Part shown: positions 57,295 through 64,000 of the stretch, piece after piece | Position numbering within the stretch: the stretch's first letter is position 1 | How the letters are laid out: each line of letters opens with the position of its first letter | Assembly (NCBI RefSeq): GCF_001660705.2 | Contig: NZ_LYBV02000041.1 | Span: 1 to 64,000, forward strand | Reading direction: 5' to 3' | DNA length: 64,000 nt | From: Saccharicrinis aurantiacus | Lineage (GTDB): Bacteria > Bacteroidota > Bacteroidia > Bacteroidales > Marinilabiliaceae | The notes under the pieces: model-generated | Database searches by the model: none | Told to the model about the DNA's origin: nothing | Seen by the model: only the letters and a program-made list of their open reading frames with translations | Made by a program: the position numbers and the translations under genes

Positions 57295-57444
57295 CTAAGG
57301 TGCTGAGAACCAAAATTCAAAAACTGATGAAATTGAAATAATACATTGACCACTTTTTTCTTGCTTGAAGTCAGTAATTTTAAAATAATCAAGTATTCCT
57401 TCCGGTAGGATAAGTACTAATAATTGTGTGCTTAATTCGGACAT
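57295..57444 (-). pseudogene. ISL3-type (ISAon1-like) insertion sequence relic
   Basis: A 49-codon frame starts MSELSTQLLVLILPEGILDY and continues FKITDFKQEKSG. The start resembles the N-terminal protein of ISAon1-type (ISL3 family) elements (pattern LLLPEgiLdYF). It then runs into unrelated sequence and stops, so about two thirds are missing. CTCAGCACC (57258-57266) and GGTGCTGAG (57299-57307) form a 9-bp inverted pair at its end. The transposase is absent. Confidence 0.6.
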
Positions 57445-57529
57445 ACTGCAAAACTATGTACTTTTTGTTTCAGACCCAACTTTTGCCGGTGATCCCATTT
57501 TAGGCCAGACATAGCAAATATTGACGTAT

Positions 57530-57566
57530 AAAAAAAGTCCCACAATACTCTCATATTGTGGGACTT
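57530..57566 (-). terminator. Orphan terminator, probably of the disrupted tRNA-Ser gene
   Basis: AAGTCCCACAATA (57535-57547) pairs perfectly over 13 bp with TATTGTGGGACTT (57554-57566). On the minus strand a run of T follows. No minus-strand gene ends here except the tRNA-like fragment at 57601-57624. Confidence 0.85.
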
Positions 57567-57600
57567 GTCCGTTTAGTGTCTATTTATGACATCTGTATCA

Positions 57601-57624
57601 GCGGAGAGTGAGGATGTTGAACCC
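57601..57624 (-). other. tRNA-Ser-like 3' fragment, candidate attachment site of the mobile element
   Basis: On the minus strand the sequence begins GGGTTCAA and ends CCTCACTCTCCGC. That is the T-arm plus acceptor 3' strand typical of tRNA-Ser in this phylum (from memory), with four mismatches in the T-loop area. The 5' part of the tRNA is not next to it. A perfect terminator lies 34 bp downstream in tRNA direction, as expected for the original gene. Element genes start 255 bp to the right. The rest of 57045-57878 shows no gene beyond the IS relic. Confidence 0.6.
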
Positions 57625-57878
57625 TTCACTTACTTTGCTATATATCAATGTTTTAAAAACAGCTTAATCAAACAAGCTACGATTTAGCTACTCTTTTTTA
57701 CTATGCCAAAGTTAAGCCAAAACCTACAATATTTCGTTTCTCAATTTACGTAATAATATTGAATTAGCAATCCTATTGTTTTTTTTAAATCTTTTAACAC
57801 GACATTTATCATGTTTGGTTGTTCTATATACTATGCTAAGTCGCAAGTCTTTATTTTAATCTAAACACTAATTACATA

Positions 57879-58478
57879 ATGGAACAAAAGACAGAAAACT
57901 ATTTAAGGATGATTGAACGGAAATTTGAATCTGATTCAGTTGGGGTAGCTGAATTCGAATCCTTATTAAAGGAGTGGGGGCAATTTGTATCAAATACTTG
58001 TTATGAGGGTCCTAATGTGAAGCAAACTTACTTAAACCTGAACTGTTTAAAACTAAGTGTAAAGTGGTTCATGGAGTTGGATTGCCTTAATAAGAGCCAA
58101 GCTTTACAAAATTTCATACAGGCCATGATTAAATATGTATGTGTAGAACTAGAAGGATTAAACATTTATCCAGAATTAGATAACGTTCAGCAGATAGAGG
58201 AAAAAAGTAAAACTAGACAGTTTAAATGGACAGCTAGTACTCGTTCATTAATAGAATTAATATCCGCTTTAGGCGAAGCTAAGTGTATTAACAAGGGTGA
58301 TATAACTACTGAAAATATACTATCCTATTTTCATGATATATTTGGGGTAAACTTAGACAATTATCATACAGAACTCAATAAAATGGCTAATAGAAAGCCT
58401 AAGAAGGATAATGATCAACGTGCTTATTTTCTTAGTGGTTTAGCAGAAAAATTTAACCAAAAAATGCTAGCCTCTTAA
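57879..58478 (+). CDS. RteC-domain protein of an integrative element
   Basis: The 199-residue protein has a C-terminal domain (about 112-195) like RteC: QFKWTASTRSLIELISALGE, then INKGDITTENILSYFHDIFG and a Lys/Arg-rich end. In CTnDOT, RteC binds DNA upstream of excision genes and turns them on. The N-terminal part (YLRMIERKFES ... CLKLSVKWFMELDCLNK) also fits the family. It is the first gene inside the element and is followed by a hairpin terminator. Confidence 0.85.
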   Translation: MEQKTENYLRMIERKFESDSVGVAEFESLLKEWGQFVSNTCYEGPNVKQTYLNLNCLKLSVKWFMELDCLNKSQALQNFIQAMIKYVCVELEGLNIYPELDNVQQIEEKSKTRQFKWTASTRSLIELISALGEAKCINKGDITTENILSYFHDIFGVNLDNYHTELNKMANRKPKKDNDQRAYFLSGLAEKFNQKMLAS

Positions 58479-58487
58479 AAGAAAATG

Positions 58488-58510
58488 CTCTACTTGATAC
58501 TCAAGTAGAG
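58488..58510 (+). terminator. Hairpin after the RteC-like gene
   Basis: CTCTACTTGA (58488-58497) pairs perfectly with TCAAGTAGAG (58501-58510) around a 3-nt loop, followed by a short T-rich stretch. It lies 9 bp past the stop codon. Confidence 0.75.
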
Positions 58511-58562
58511 TTCTTAATATTATCCATGTTATCACATTTGTACCAAACTAAAATACTAATGT

Positions 58563-58931
58563 ATGAATGTGATAACAATAGAATCAGAAGCCTATCAGGC
58601 TCTCTTGGATAAAATAGATTCTCTTTCCCAAACCATGCTTGAGCAACATAAGGCTATAAATTTTGACGAAGCCTGGGTTGATAGTGGAGATATTTGTTCT
58701 ATCCTAAAAATTAGCCCTCGCACTTTACAACGCCTACGATCTAAAGGCGAGATCACGTATTCTTTCATAGGTAAAAAAGCCTACTATACTTTATCAGAAG
58801 TCAGTCGATTGCTCGAGAGCCGCATCGTTCGCAGTCATATACAAACTATTGATGGACTTAGTAAATTGTATACAGACCGCCTTAATGGTATTCGTGAAAG
58901 GAAAAACAATAGGGGTAATCCTAATCAATAA
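58563..58931 (+). CDS. Excisionase-like helix-turn-helix protein
   Basis: The 122-residue protein has a short coiled-coil start (YQALLDKIDSLSQTMLEQH) and a MerR/excisionase-type winged helix (WVDSGDICSILKISPRTLQR, then LRSKGEITYSFIGKKAYY). This is the standard HTH gene of Bacteroidota integrative elements, related to Xis2-like directionality factors. It lies 8 bp before the DUF4406 gene. Confidence 0.88.
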   Translation: MNVITIESEAYQALLDKIDSLSQTMLEQHKAINFDEAWVDSGDICSILKISPRTLQRLRSKGEITYSFIGKKAYYTLSEVSRLLESRIVRSHIQTIDGLSKLYTDRLNGIRERKNNRGNPNQ

Positions 58932-58939
58932 ATGGGTGT

Positions 58940-59251
58940 ATGATTATTTACATATCTGGTATTAACCATGAAACGGATATGTGTGCACTCAATCAATTAA
59001 AGATTGATTTATTGGATTTGGGCTGCACACTTATTATCCCTGAAGAAAAAGAGCTTGATAAACTCACATGGTCTGAAAATATAAGCTTGCGTTTGAGTTT
59101 CATTAATAGTTGTAGGATAATATACATGCTTCCAAGTTGGAGGGAGAGTCTTATCGCTCGTATTGAACTTACAGCAGCAATGGATACTGAGAAACTTCTC
59201 TGTTTCTCATTGAAAGAAATCAAAGATTTAATAACCACCCTTGACAGCTAG
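58940..59251 (+). CDS. DUF4406 family protein
   Basis: The 103-residue protein shows the DUF4406 pattern: a first strand IIYISGINHE, a glycine turn (LGCTLIIPEE), a Trp (LTWSENISLRL), then SCRIIYMLPSWRESLIARIEL and a final LCFSLKEI. The fold is related to nucleoside 2-deoxyribosyltransferases. The function in mobile elements is unknown. It belongs to the operon running into the primase. Confidence 0.82.
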   Translation: MIIYISGINHETDMCALNQLKIDLLDLGCTLIIPEEKELDKLTWSENISLRLSFINSCRIIYMLPSWRESLIARIELTAAMDTEKLLCFSLKEIKDLITTLDS

Positions 59252-59313
59252 ATTGGTTTTGGTGGAGTTGTACAAGGGCAGCTCCACCTTTTTTATTTAG
59301 AATAAGTAGCCTA

Positions 59314-62300
59314 ATGGATGCAAATACAATAATAGAACATATAAATGGAGATATACTAACCGTTATTTCTAATTTTATTGAACTCAAAAAGTCCGGAACC
59401 AATTACAAAGCCTGTTGTCCATTTCATAATGAGAAAACAGCATCGTTTATGGTTAATCCTGCCAAAGGGATCTTTAAATGTTTTGGATGTGATAAGGGCG
59501 GTAATGCCATCGAGTTTATTAAACAACACGAGGGTGTAGAATTTAAAGAGGCGGTCGAGATAGGAGCAAAGAAACTTAATGTTTCATTTGAATGGAAGCC
59601 CAGTACTAAATTCGATGAAGCTAAATATAGACATCTCGAGAGTCTGCACATTGCATGTAATATAGTAGAGTGTTTCTTTACTGATAATTTGAATCACAAT
59701 AAAGCTCAGAACTATATAAAACAACGTAATCTAGTTATTCCTAACGGTGATAGTTTTAGCATTGGTTATGCGCCCGATGGTAATGCTTTGTTGGCATATG
59801 CTAGGGAAAAAGGGCTTAAAACAGAAATATTAGAAGATATTGGCGTACTAAAAAGTAATGAGAAAGGTATTTATGACTTTCTAAGAAACCGCTTGATATT
59901 TCCTATCTCTAATTCAACAGGACAAACCATTGCTTTTGCTGGGCGTGACTTAAACGAGAATCCAAAAATAAAGTACCTCAATACACCAGAAAGTACCATC
60001 TATGTAAAGGGAAACGAGTTGTATGGATTAAATGCCGCTCGTTTTGCCATAAGGAATGAAGAGCGAGTTTATATTGCCGAAGGATATTCAGATGTGCTCA
60101 GGATGCATTCCATTGGCGTAATCAATACTGTTGCTTCTGGAGGAACTGCATTAACCTCAGCACAAGCTAAATTATTAAAACGATATACCAACAAAGCAAC
60201 ACTCATTTACGATGGAGATGCTGCAGGATTAAGAGCAACAGACAGAAATGCAGAAATACTCATTAAAAACCAGTTTCATGTATCGGTAATTATTTTACCA
60301 GAGAGGCAAGATCCAGACTCCTTATTTAAAAGTAAGGATGTGTTTCTCGAATATAATGAGAAGCAGACGGATTACATCATCTTTAAAACGGCTCAATATA
60401 CCGAAAAGTCAAGTTCAGATCCTGTATTCAAGTCTGAAGCCATAAAGCGTATATCAAAACTCATTGCCAATTACGATAAAACAAAACAAGAAGTATATAT
60501 TGAGTTTGCTGCAGATCAAATTAAGCCTAAAAAGGCATGGCAGGATGCCGTAAAGGAATTGTGTAAGGATGAACCTAAAAGGTCGCAGCAGTATACCATA
60601 CCTAAAGATGTCAGTTTAAATGAATTTAATAGATGGGGCTTCTATGTTGAGAATAACTGTTATGTATTCCGCAATAAAAAAGGTGATGACTATGTAACAC
60701 ATTCTAATTTTGTGATGGCTCCACTTTTTCATATTGAAAGCCCCATAAATGCCAAACGTTTATACGAGATAAAGAACCGTCATAACTTGGTTAAAATAAT
60801 GGAACTTCCACAAAGAGACCTGGTGAGCATCACTGCATTCAAATTGCAAATAGAATCATTGGGAAATTTCTTGTGGACAGGAGGGGAGAGCGAACTCAAT
60901 AAACTAAAAGCCTGGCTTTACGAAAAGACAAAAAGTTGCAAGGAAATTACGCAAATGGGTTGGCAGCGTGAAGGTTTCTTTTGTTGGGGTAATGGCATCT
61001 TCGATGGCGATAAGTTTATAAAAGCCGATAGATATGGAATTGTACAGCACATCTCAAAGTACTTCTATATTCCTGCCTGTTCCGAAATTTATGAAACGGA
61101 TGATACACTATTTGAATTTGAGCGCCATTTTATTCATAACGAAGGAAACATTACGCTTTACGAGTATGCGCAAAAATATACAGCTGTATTTGCCGAAAAT
61201 GGCATTGTAACCCTATCGTTCTATTTTGCCTGTTTGTTTATGGATATCATCTCTAAACGCTTTGACAAGTTTCCCATTTTAAACATGTATGGCCAAAAAG
61301 GATCAGGGAAAAATACCTGTGCCGAAAGTATTCTGTATATGTATGGCCGCAAAGGAAAAGTACCCAATCTTCACAATTCAAGTAAACCATCCATTGCCGA
61401 CCATGTAGCATCTAGTGCTAATGCAGTTTGTGTTTTAGATGAGTACCGAAACGATCTAGAAATGGAGAAGCGAGAACTATTAAAAGGCTTTTGGGATAAG
61501 ACTGGACGAACTCGCATGAACATGGATAAGGACAAGAAAAAGGAAACCTCAAAAGTAAGCCAGGGAATCATAGTCTGTGGTCAGCAAATTGCAACGGCTG
61601 ATATTGCCTTATTTAGTCGTTTTATAGCCTTGGGTTTCTCTAAAACCACTTTCTCTTTCGAGGAGAAAAAGCTCTTTGAAGAGCTGGAGCAAATCAACAA
61701 ACAAGGACTTACTCAAATAACCCATCAGTTACTCAAACACAGAGAAACCTTTGCAAAGAACTACAATAAAACAGTAAATGCTGTAAGTGTTCAGTTTCGT
61801 GAGCTTCTGGGAACAACTACCATCGAAACCCGAATCTTTAATAATTGGCTCACCATAGCTTCTGCCTATGCAACCGTAGCACATATTGTAGAACTTCCAT
61901 TCAAGTACAACGACATCATTCAGTTATTTACACAAATGATGATTACACAAAACAAAGAAACCGCACGTAACGACGATTTGGGTATCTTCTGGAAAACTGT
62001 ACAATATCTGATCAGTTCAAATATGCTGTTTGAAGGAGGAGATTATAAGATAGTTTATGCCGATAAAATAATCCGAACCTTTAAAGAGAATGGATCTTGG
62101 CAAAAGAGCGATATCATATTAAAAGAGGCAGAAAATGTTCTATACTTATCCGTTAGTAGAGTATTTAGTTTATACAAATCACAAGCATTAAGAGAAGGGG
62201 ATAAGCCACTGCCTGATGCAACCGTAGAATACTACCTAAGAAATAGTCCTGCTTTTATATGCGATACCAAGAAGGTTAGTTTTAAAAAGATTGATGCCAA

Positions 62301-62418
62301 AACAGGTTGCCAAGAATTCGATGAATTAGGTAACAAAAGGTTTACCAGTACAACTGCTTTTGTATTTCATCTCGACATGCTTAATGTAAGCATTGAGGTC
62401 CCTAATAGAGGCACTTAA
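59314..62418 (+). CDS. Primase-helicase (CHC2 zinc finger, TOPRIM, helicase-like domain)
   Basis: The 1034-residue replication protein of the element has a CHC2 zinc finger: CPFH (Cys35, His38) and CFGC (Cys56, Cys59). The DnaG-like core and TOPRIM follow at about 250-330 (VYIAEGYSDVLRMHSIG, TLIYDGDAAGLRATDRNAE). The C-terminal ATPase-like domain (about 640-830) has an atypical P-loop GQKGSGKN and a VCVLDEYRND Walker B-like motif. A C-terminal tail follows (EAENVLYLSVSRVFSLYK). It would prime replication of the excised circle. The asparagine at the P-loop end, where Ser/Thr is usual, is noteworthy. Confidence 0.92.
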   Translation: MDANTIIEHINGDILTVISNFIELKKSGTNYKACCPFHNEKTASFMVNPAKGIFKCFGCDKGGNAIEFIKQHEGVEFKEAVEIGAKKLNVSFEWKPSTKFDEAKYRHLESLHIACNIVECFFTDNLNHNKAQNYIKQRNLVIPNGDSFSIGYAPDGNALLAYAREKGLKTEILEDIGVLKSNEKGIYDFLRNRLIFPISNSTGQTIAFAGRDLNENPKIKYLNTPESTIYVKGNELYGLNAARFAIRNEERVYIAEGYSDVLRMHSIGVINTVASGGTALTSAQAKLLKRYTNKATLIYDGDAAGLRATDRNAEILIKNQFHVSVIILPERQDPDSLFKSKDVFLEYNEKQTDYIIFKTAQYTEKSSSDPVFKSEAIKRISKLIANYDKTKQEVYIEFAADQIKPKKAWQDAVKELCKDEPKRSQQYTIPKDVSLNEFNRWGFYVENNCYVFRNKKGDDYVTHSNFVMAPLFHIESPINAKRLYEIKNRHNLVKIMELPQRDLVSITAFKLQIESLGNFLWTGGESELNKLKAWLYEKTKSCKEITQMGWQREGFFCWGNGIFDGDKFIKADRYGIVQHISKYFYIPACSEIYETDDTLFEFERHFIHNEGNITLYEYAQKYTAVFAENGIVTLSFYFACLFMDIISKRFDKFPILNMYGQKGSGKNTCAESILYMYGRKGKVPNLHNSSKPSIADHVASSANAVCVLDEYRNDLEMEKRELLKGFWDKTGRTRMNMDKDKKKETSKVSQGIIVCGQQIATADIALFSRFIALGFSKTTFSFEEKKLFEELEQINKQGLTQITHQLLKHRETFAKNYNKTVNAVSVQFRELLGTTTIETRIFNNWLTIASAYATVAHIVELPFKYNDIIQLFTQMMITQNKETARNDDLGIFWKTVQYLISSNMLFEGGDYKIVYADKIIRTFKENGSWQKSDIILKEAENVLYLSVSRVFSLYKSQALREGDKPLPDATVEYYLRNSPAFICDTKKVSFKKIDAKTGCQEFDELGNKRFTSTTAFVFHLDMLNVSIEVPNRGT

Positions 62419-62444
62419 AAAGCCAAGGTCAACTTCAAATATAT

Positions 62445-62482
62445 AAACGAGAGTTTCTAAAAATAGAGGCTCTCGTTTTTTT
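62445..62482 (+). terminator. Terminator of the primase gene
   Basis: AAACGAGAG (62445-62453) pairs with CTCTCGTTT (62470-62478), followed by T to 62482. It lies 27 bp past the stop codon. Confidence 0.88.
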
Positions 62483-62550
62483 AGTTTAAGGTAGAAAGAA
62501 TAGTTAGTTGGACTTTCCACCCAAAATCCGAAATACTCTACCAATATTAG

Positions 62551-62839
62551 TTACTTAGGGTACTTATATTACTTAAAAAGGTATTACTAATTAATTATCA
62601 ATAAGTTATTGTGTGTTTTGTAACGGTGGGTGGTTACTTGCAGTTACTTAGGCTTACTTAGTAATTAGGTATTTTTAATAGTACTTACTTAGTTACTTAG
62701 AAAATAAAGGATTGCTAAAAAATGTAATCGTCAATAAACTAATCCTTTAACCCGACTAAGTAAGCTAAGTAATGTAAGGCTAGTAAAATATATGTTCTTT
62801 ATAGATTTGCACATCCATTATTAATTCTCAATAAGTTAT
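62551..62839. repeat. TTACTTA-repeat and inverted-repeat region, origin-like
   Basis: TTACTTA or TACTTA recurs at least seven times between 62551 and 62700, for example TTACTTAG at 62551-62558 and 62693-62700. Inverted copies lie at 62756-62773 (CTAAGTAAGCTAAGTAA). TAAAGGATT (62705-62713) and AATCCTTTA (62741-62749) form a 9-bp inverted repeat. A 20-bp sequence, ATTAATTATCAATAAGTTAT, at 62590-62609 recurs with one change at 62820-62839. Directly after a primase gene this looks like an element origin of replication or transfer. Confidence 0.6.
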
Positions 62840-62878
62840 CTTTACATCATAGCTGTCAGGGGTATAATTGTATAAATT

Positions 62879-63100
62879 ATGCGCCAAAATTCTTATTGTA
62901 CTAAACAAGTAGTCTTTCAATTTGGGCAATATCTGGAAAAGTATCTTAGATATAGTCTGAACATAGGGTTAGGACATCTTCATATCCAAAAAAGCTTTAA
63001 AAAGCAGTCTCAAGCACTTAAAATATACACTACAACACTGCTTTTAGCATTATTGCAAGCACATTACTGTTCTTCTTTCAACCCAAACACAGCATTATGA
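62879..63100 (+). CDS. Small hypothetical protein of the element
   Basis: This is a 73-residue, basic protein (MRQNSYCTKQVVFQFGQYLE ... LLLALLQAHYCSSFNPNTAL) with no family I recognise. Its stop codon overlaps the next start as ATGA (63097-63100), which supports real translation, since the following pair overlaps in the same way. Confidence 0.5.
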   Translation: MRQNSYCTKQVVFQFGQYLEKYLRYSLNIGLGHLHIQKSFKKQSQALKIYTTTLLLALLQAHYCSSFNPNTAL

Positions 63101-63330
63101 TAGTCCAACGAACCATATTAAAACAGGATTTGGTTAAAAAACTTTATCCGAATAGCGTTTCAGTTGATGCAGCAATGCAACAGCTAAGACGAGATATAAA
63201 ATTATGTCCTGAATTAAAGGAGCAAATAGCAAATTCTGGACACAACAAACGCCATTATTATAACAAACAACAACTTCTCTTAATCTTAAAACATTTTTGT
63301 ATAACACTTGAAGAATTTGAACAACTATGA
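63097..63330 (+). CDS. DUF4248-like small protein
   Basis: The 77-residue protein has the DUF4248 pattern of Bacteroidota elements: LKQDLVKKLYPNSVSVDAAM, QQLRRDIKLCPELKEQI, and a final YNKQQLLLILKHF. It is a likely DNA-binding or regulatory protein of unknown role. It is coupled to the neighbouring genes on both sides by ATGA overlaps (63097-63100 and 63327-63330). Confidence 0.72.
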   Translation: MIVQRTILKQDLVKKLYPNSVSVDAAMQQLRRDIKLCPELKEQIANSGHNKRHYYNKQQLLLILKHFCITLEEFEQL

Positions 63331-63576
63331 TGTATTTTAGTGATATTACCAATTTAGAACAAGCTAAACAACACTATCGAACATTAGCAAAGCAATTGCA
63401 TCCAGACAAGGGTGGAACTGCCATTGAGAGAATTAGGTAGGCTTGCCAAGGTGCTAATAAAAAAGCAAGTGCCACAAGAATATTTAAAGCTCAAGATTCA
63501 AGAGACAGCTTCTCCATTACAAAAAAGTTTATTAGGTGACATTGTAGGTATACTAGATAGTATCCATAAGGTGTAG
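63327..63576 (+). pseudogene. Frameshifted J-domain-like gene
   Basis: The first frame (MMYFSDITNLEQAKQHYRTL, then AKQLHPDKGGT) is a DnaJ J-domain start with the HPD tripeptide, and stops at 63438-63440 after 37 residues. A +1 shift near 63415 opens a second frame (ELPLRELGRLAKVLIKKQV ... GDIVGILDSIHKV) that stops at 63574-63576. One indel would join them, so the gene is broken here, or two coding parts were fused by a deletion. The start overlaps the DUF4248 stop as ATGA. Confidence 0.6.
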
Positions 63577-64000
63577 GATTTGATATTTATTACTTTTTCT
63601 CACTATATAGTGCGTTATTTTTCTAAATTTGACATTGTTTGACGTAGGAGCAATAGACCTTTGTCAGGAAATGCCAGATACTATGGAAAATAATGCAATT
63701 ATATGACTTAATTTGTTATTTTCTCAAACTAGAAAGTAGTAAGAATGACATAATACCTTTAGTTGAGGTAATTCAGTAATTGCTGCAAAAAGAACTAAAA
63801 GAAAATAAACGAAACTAATAAATAACTCAATATCTTGATAGGAACTAGGACATGGTTGATGCTTTATAAATTAAAGAAATACAAAGAAAGTGTCAAATCT
63901 CTTAATGAACCGGCAAGTATTGTGAAATATTATGGATAATTAAATTCTAAAGTGAAATATAACGGAGATATAAACTCATTAGGAGGGATTCAGGATTACC
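63577..64000. other. Decayed or non-coding end of the window
   Basis: Only short frames occur. One from 63693 (MQLYDLICYFLKLESSKN ... VEVIQ) has an in-frame TAA at 63777 and continues LLQKELKENKRN to 63818, so it may be a broken small gene. Another of 26 codons starts at 63859 (MLYKLKKYKESVKSL). Neither is recognised. The element continues beyond the window. Confidence 0.35.

Overview
The window looks like the chromosome of a Bacteroidota bacterium, probably a marine or gut-type Bacteroidales/Marinilabiliales relative. The evidence is: low GC; a SusC/SusD pair with a hybrid two-component regulator; three proteins with type IX secretion C-terminal tails; TAnnTTTG-type -7 promoter elements; and an RteC/CHC2-primase mobile element. 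No intact rRNA or tRNA gene was found.

Layout. (1) 1-14.2 kb: a block bounded by two inverted copies of a 284-bp repeat (3-286 and 13932-14215). It holds a secreted GH3 enzyme, an iteron-like 21-bp array, a lipoprotein, a DUF2807 protein, an SNF2 helicase, a DMT transporter, a WecA/MraY-type transferase, ffh and folD. (2) 14.2-20 kb: a 22-bp repeat array, sfsA, small proteins, a Tat-exported superoxide dismutase, a TPR/beta-propeller protein, a DEDDh exonuclease and a fumarylacetoacetate-hydrolase family enzyme. (3) 20-29.4 kb: a leftward redox cluster with an AraC regulator, several short-chain dehydrogenases, an OYE-type flavoenzyme and an Fe-alcohol dehydrogenase. It shows clear gene decay (an in-frame amber stop and truncated fragments). 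Three of its promoters carry the same paired operator, placed exactly 21 bp from the -7 element. (4) 30.8-57 kb: a polysaccharide utilization locus with an HTCS regulator, a GH110-like alpha-1,3-galactosidase, SusC, SusD and surface lipoproteins. Opposite these lie two near-identical large beta-propeller proteins (candidate GH150 lambda-carrageenase type), two smaller secreted proteins and a TPR-LuxR regulator. (5) 57.3-64 kb: an IS relic, an orphan terminator and a tRNA-Ser-like 3' fragment, then the left part of an integrative element (RteC, excisionase-like HTH, DUF4406, primase-helicase, a repeat-rich origin-like region, small ATGA-coupled genes). The element continues past the window.

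How the parts work together. The utilization locus reads as one system for a galactan, possibly a carrageenan. Secreted propeller enzymes would cut the polymer, SusD and the lipoproteins would bind the fragments, SusC would import them, GH110 would remove terminal alpha-galactose, and the HTCS would sense the sugar. The redox cluster looks like an AraC-controlled response to a reactive carbonyl or small-molecule inducer. The mobile element probably entered the 3' end of a tRNA-Ser gene on the minus strand, leaving the displaced 3' end and the original terminator at 57.5-57.6 kb.
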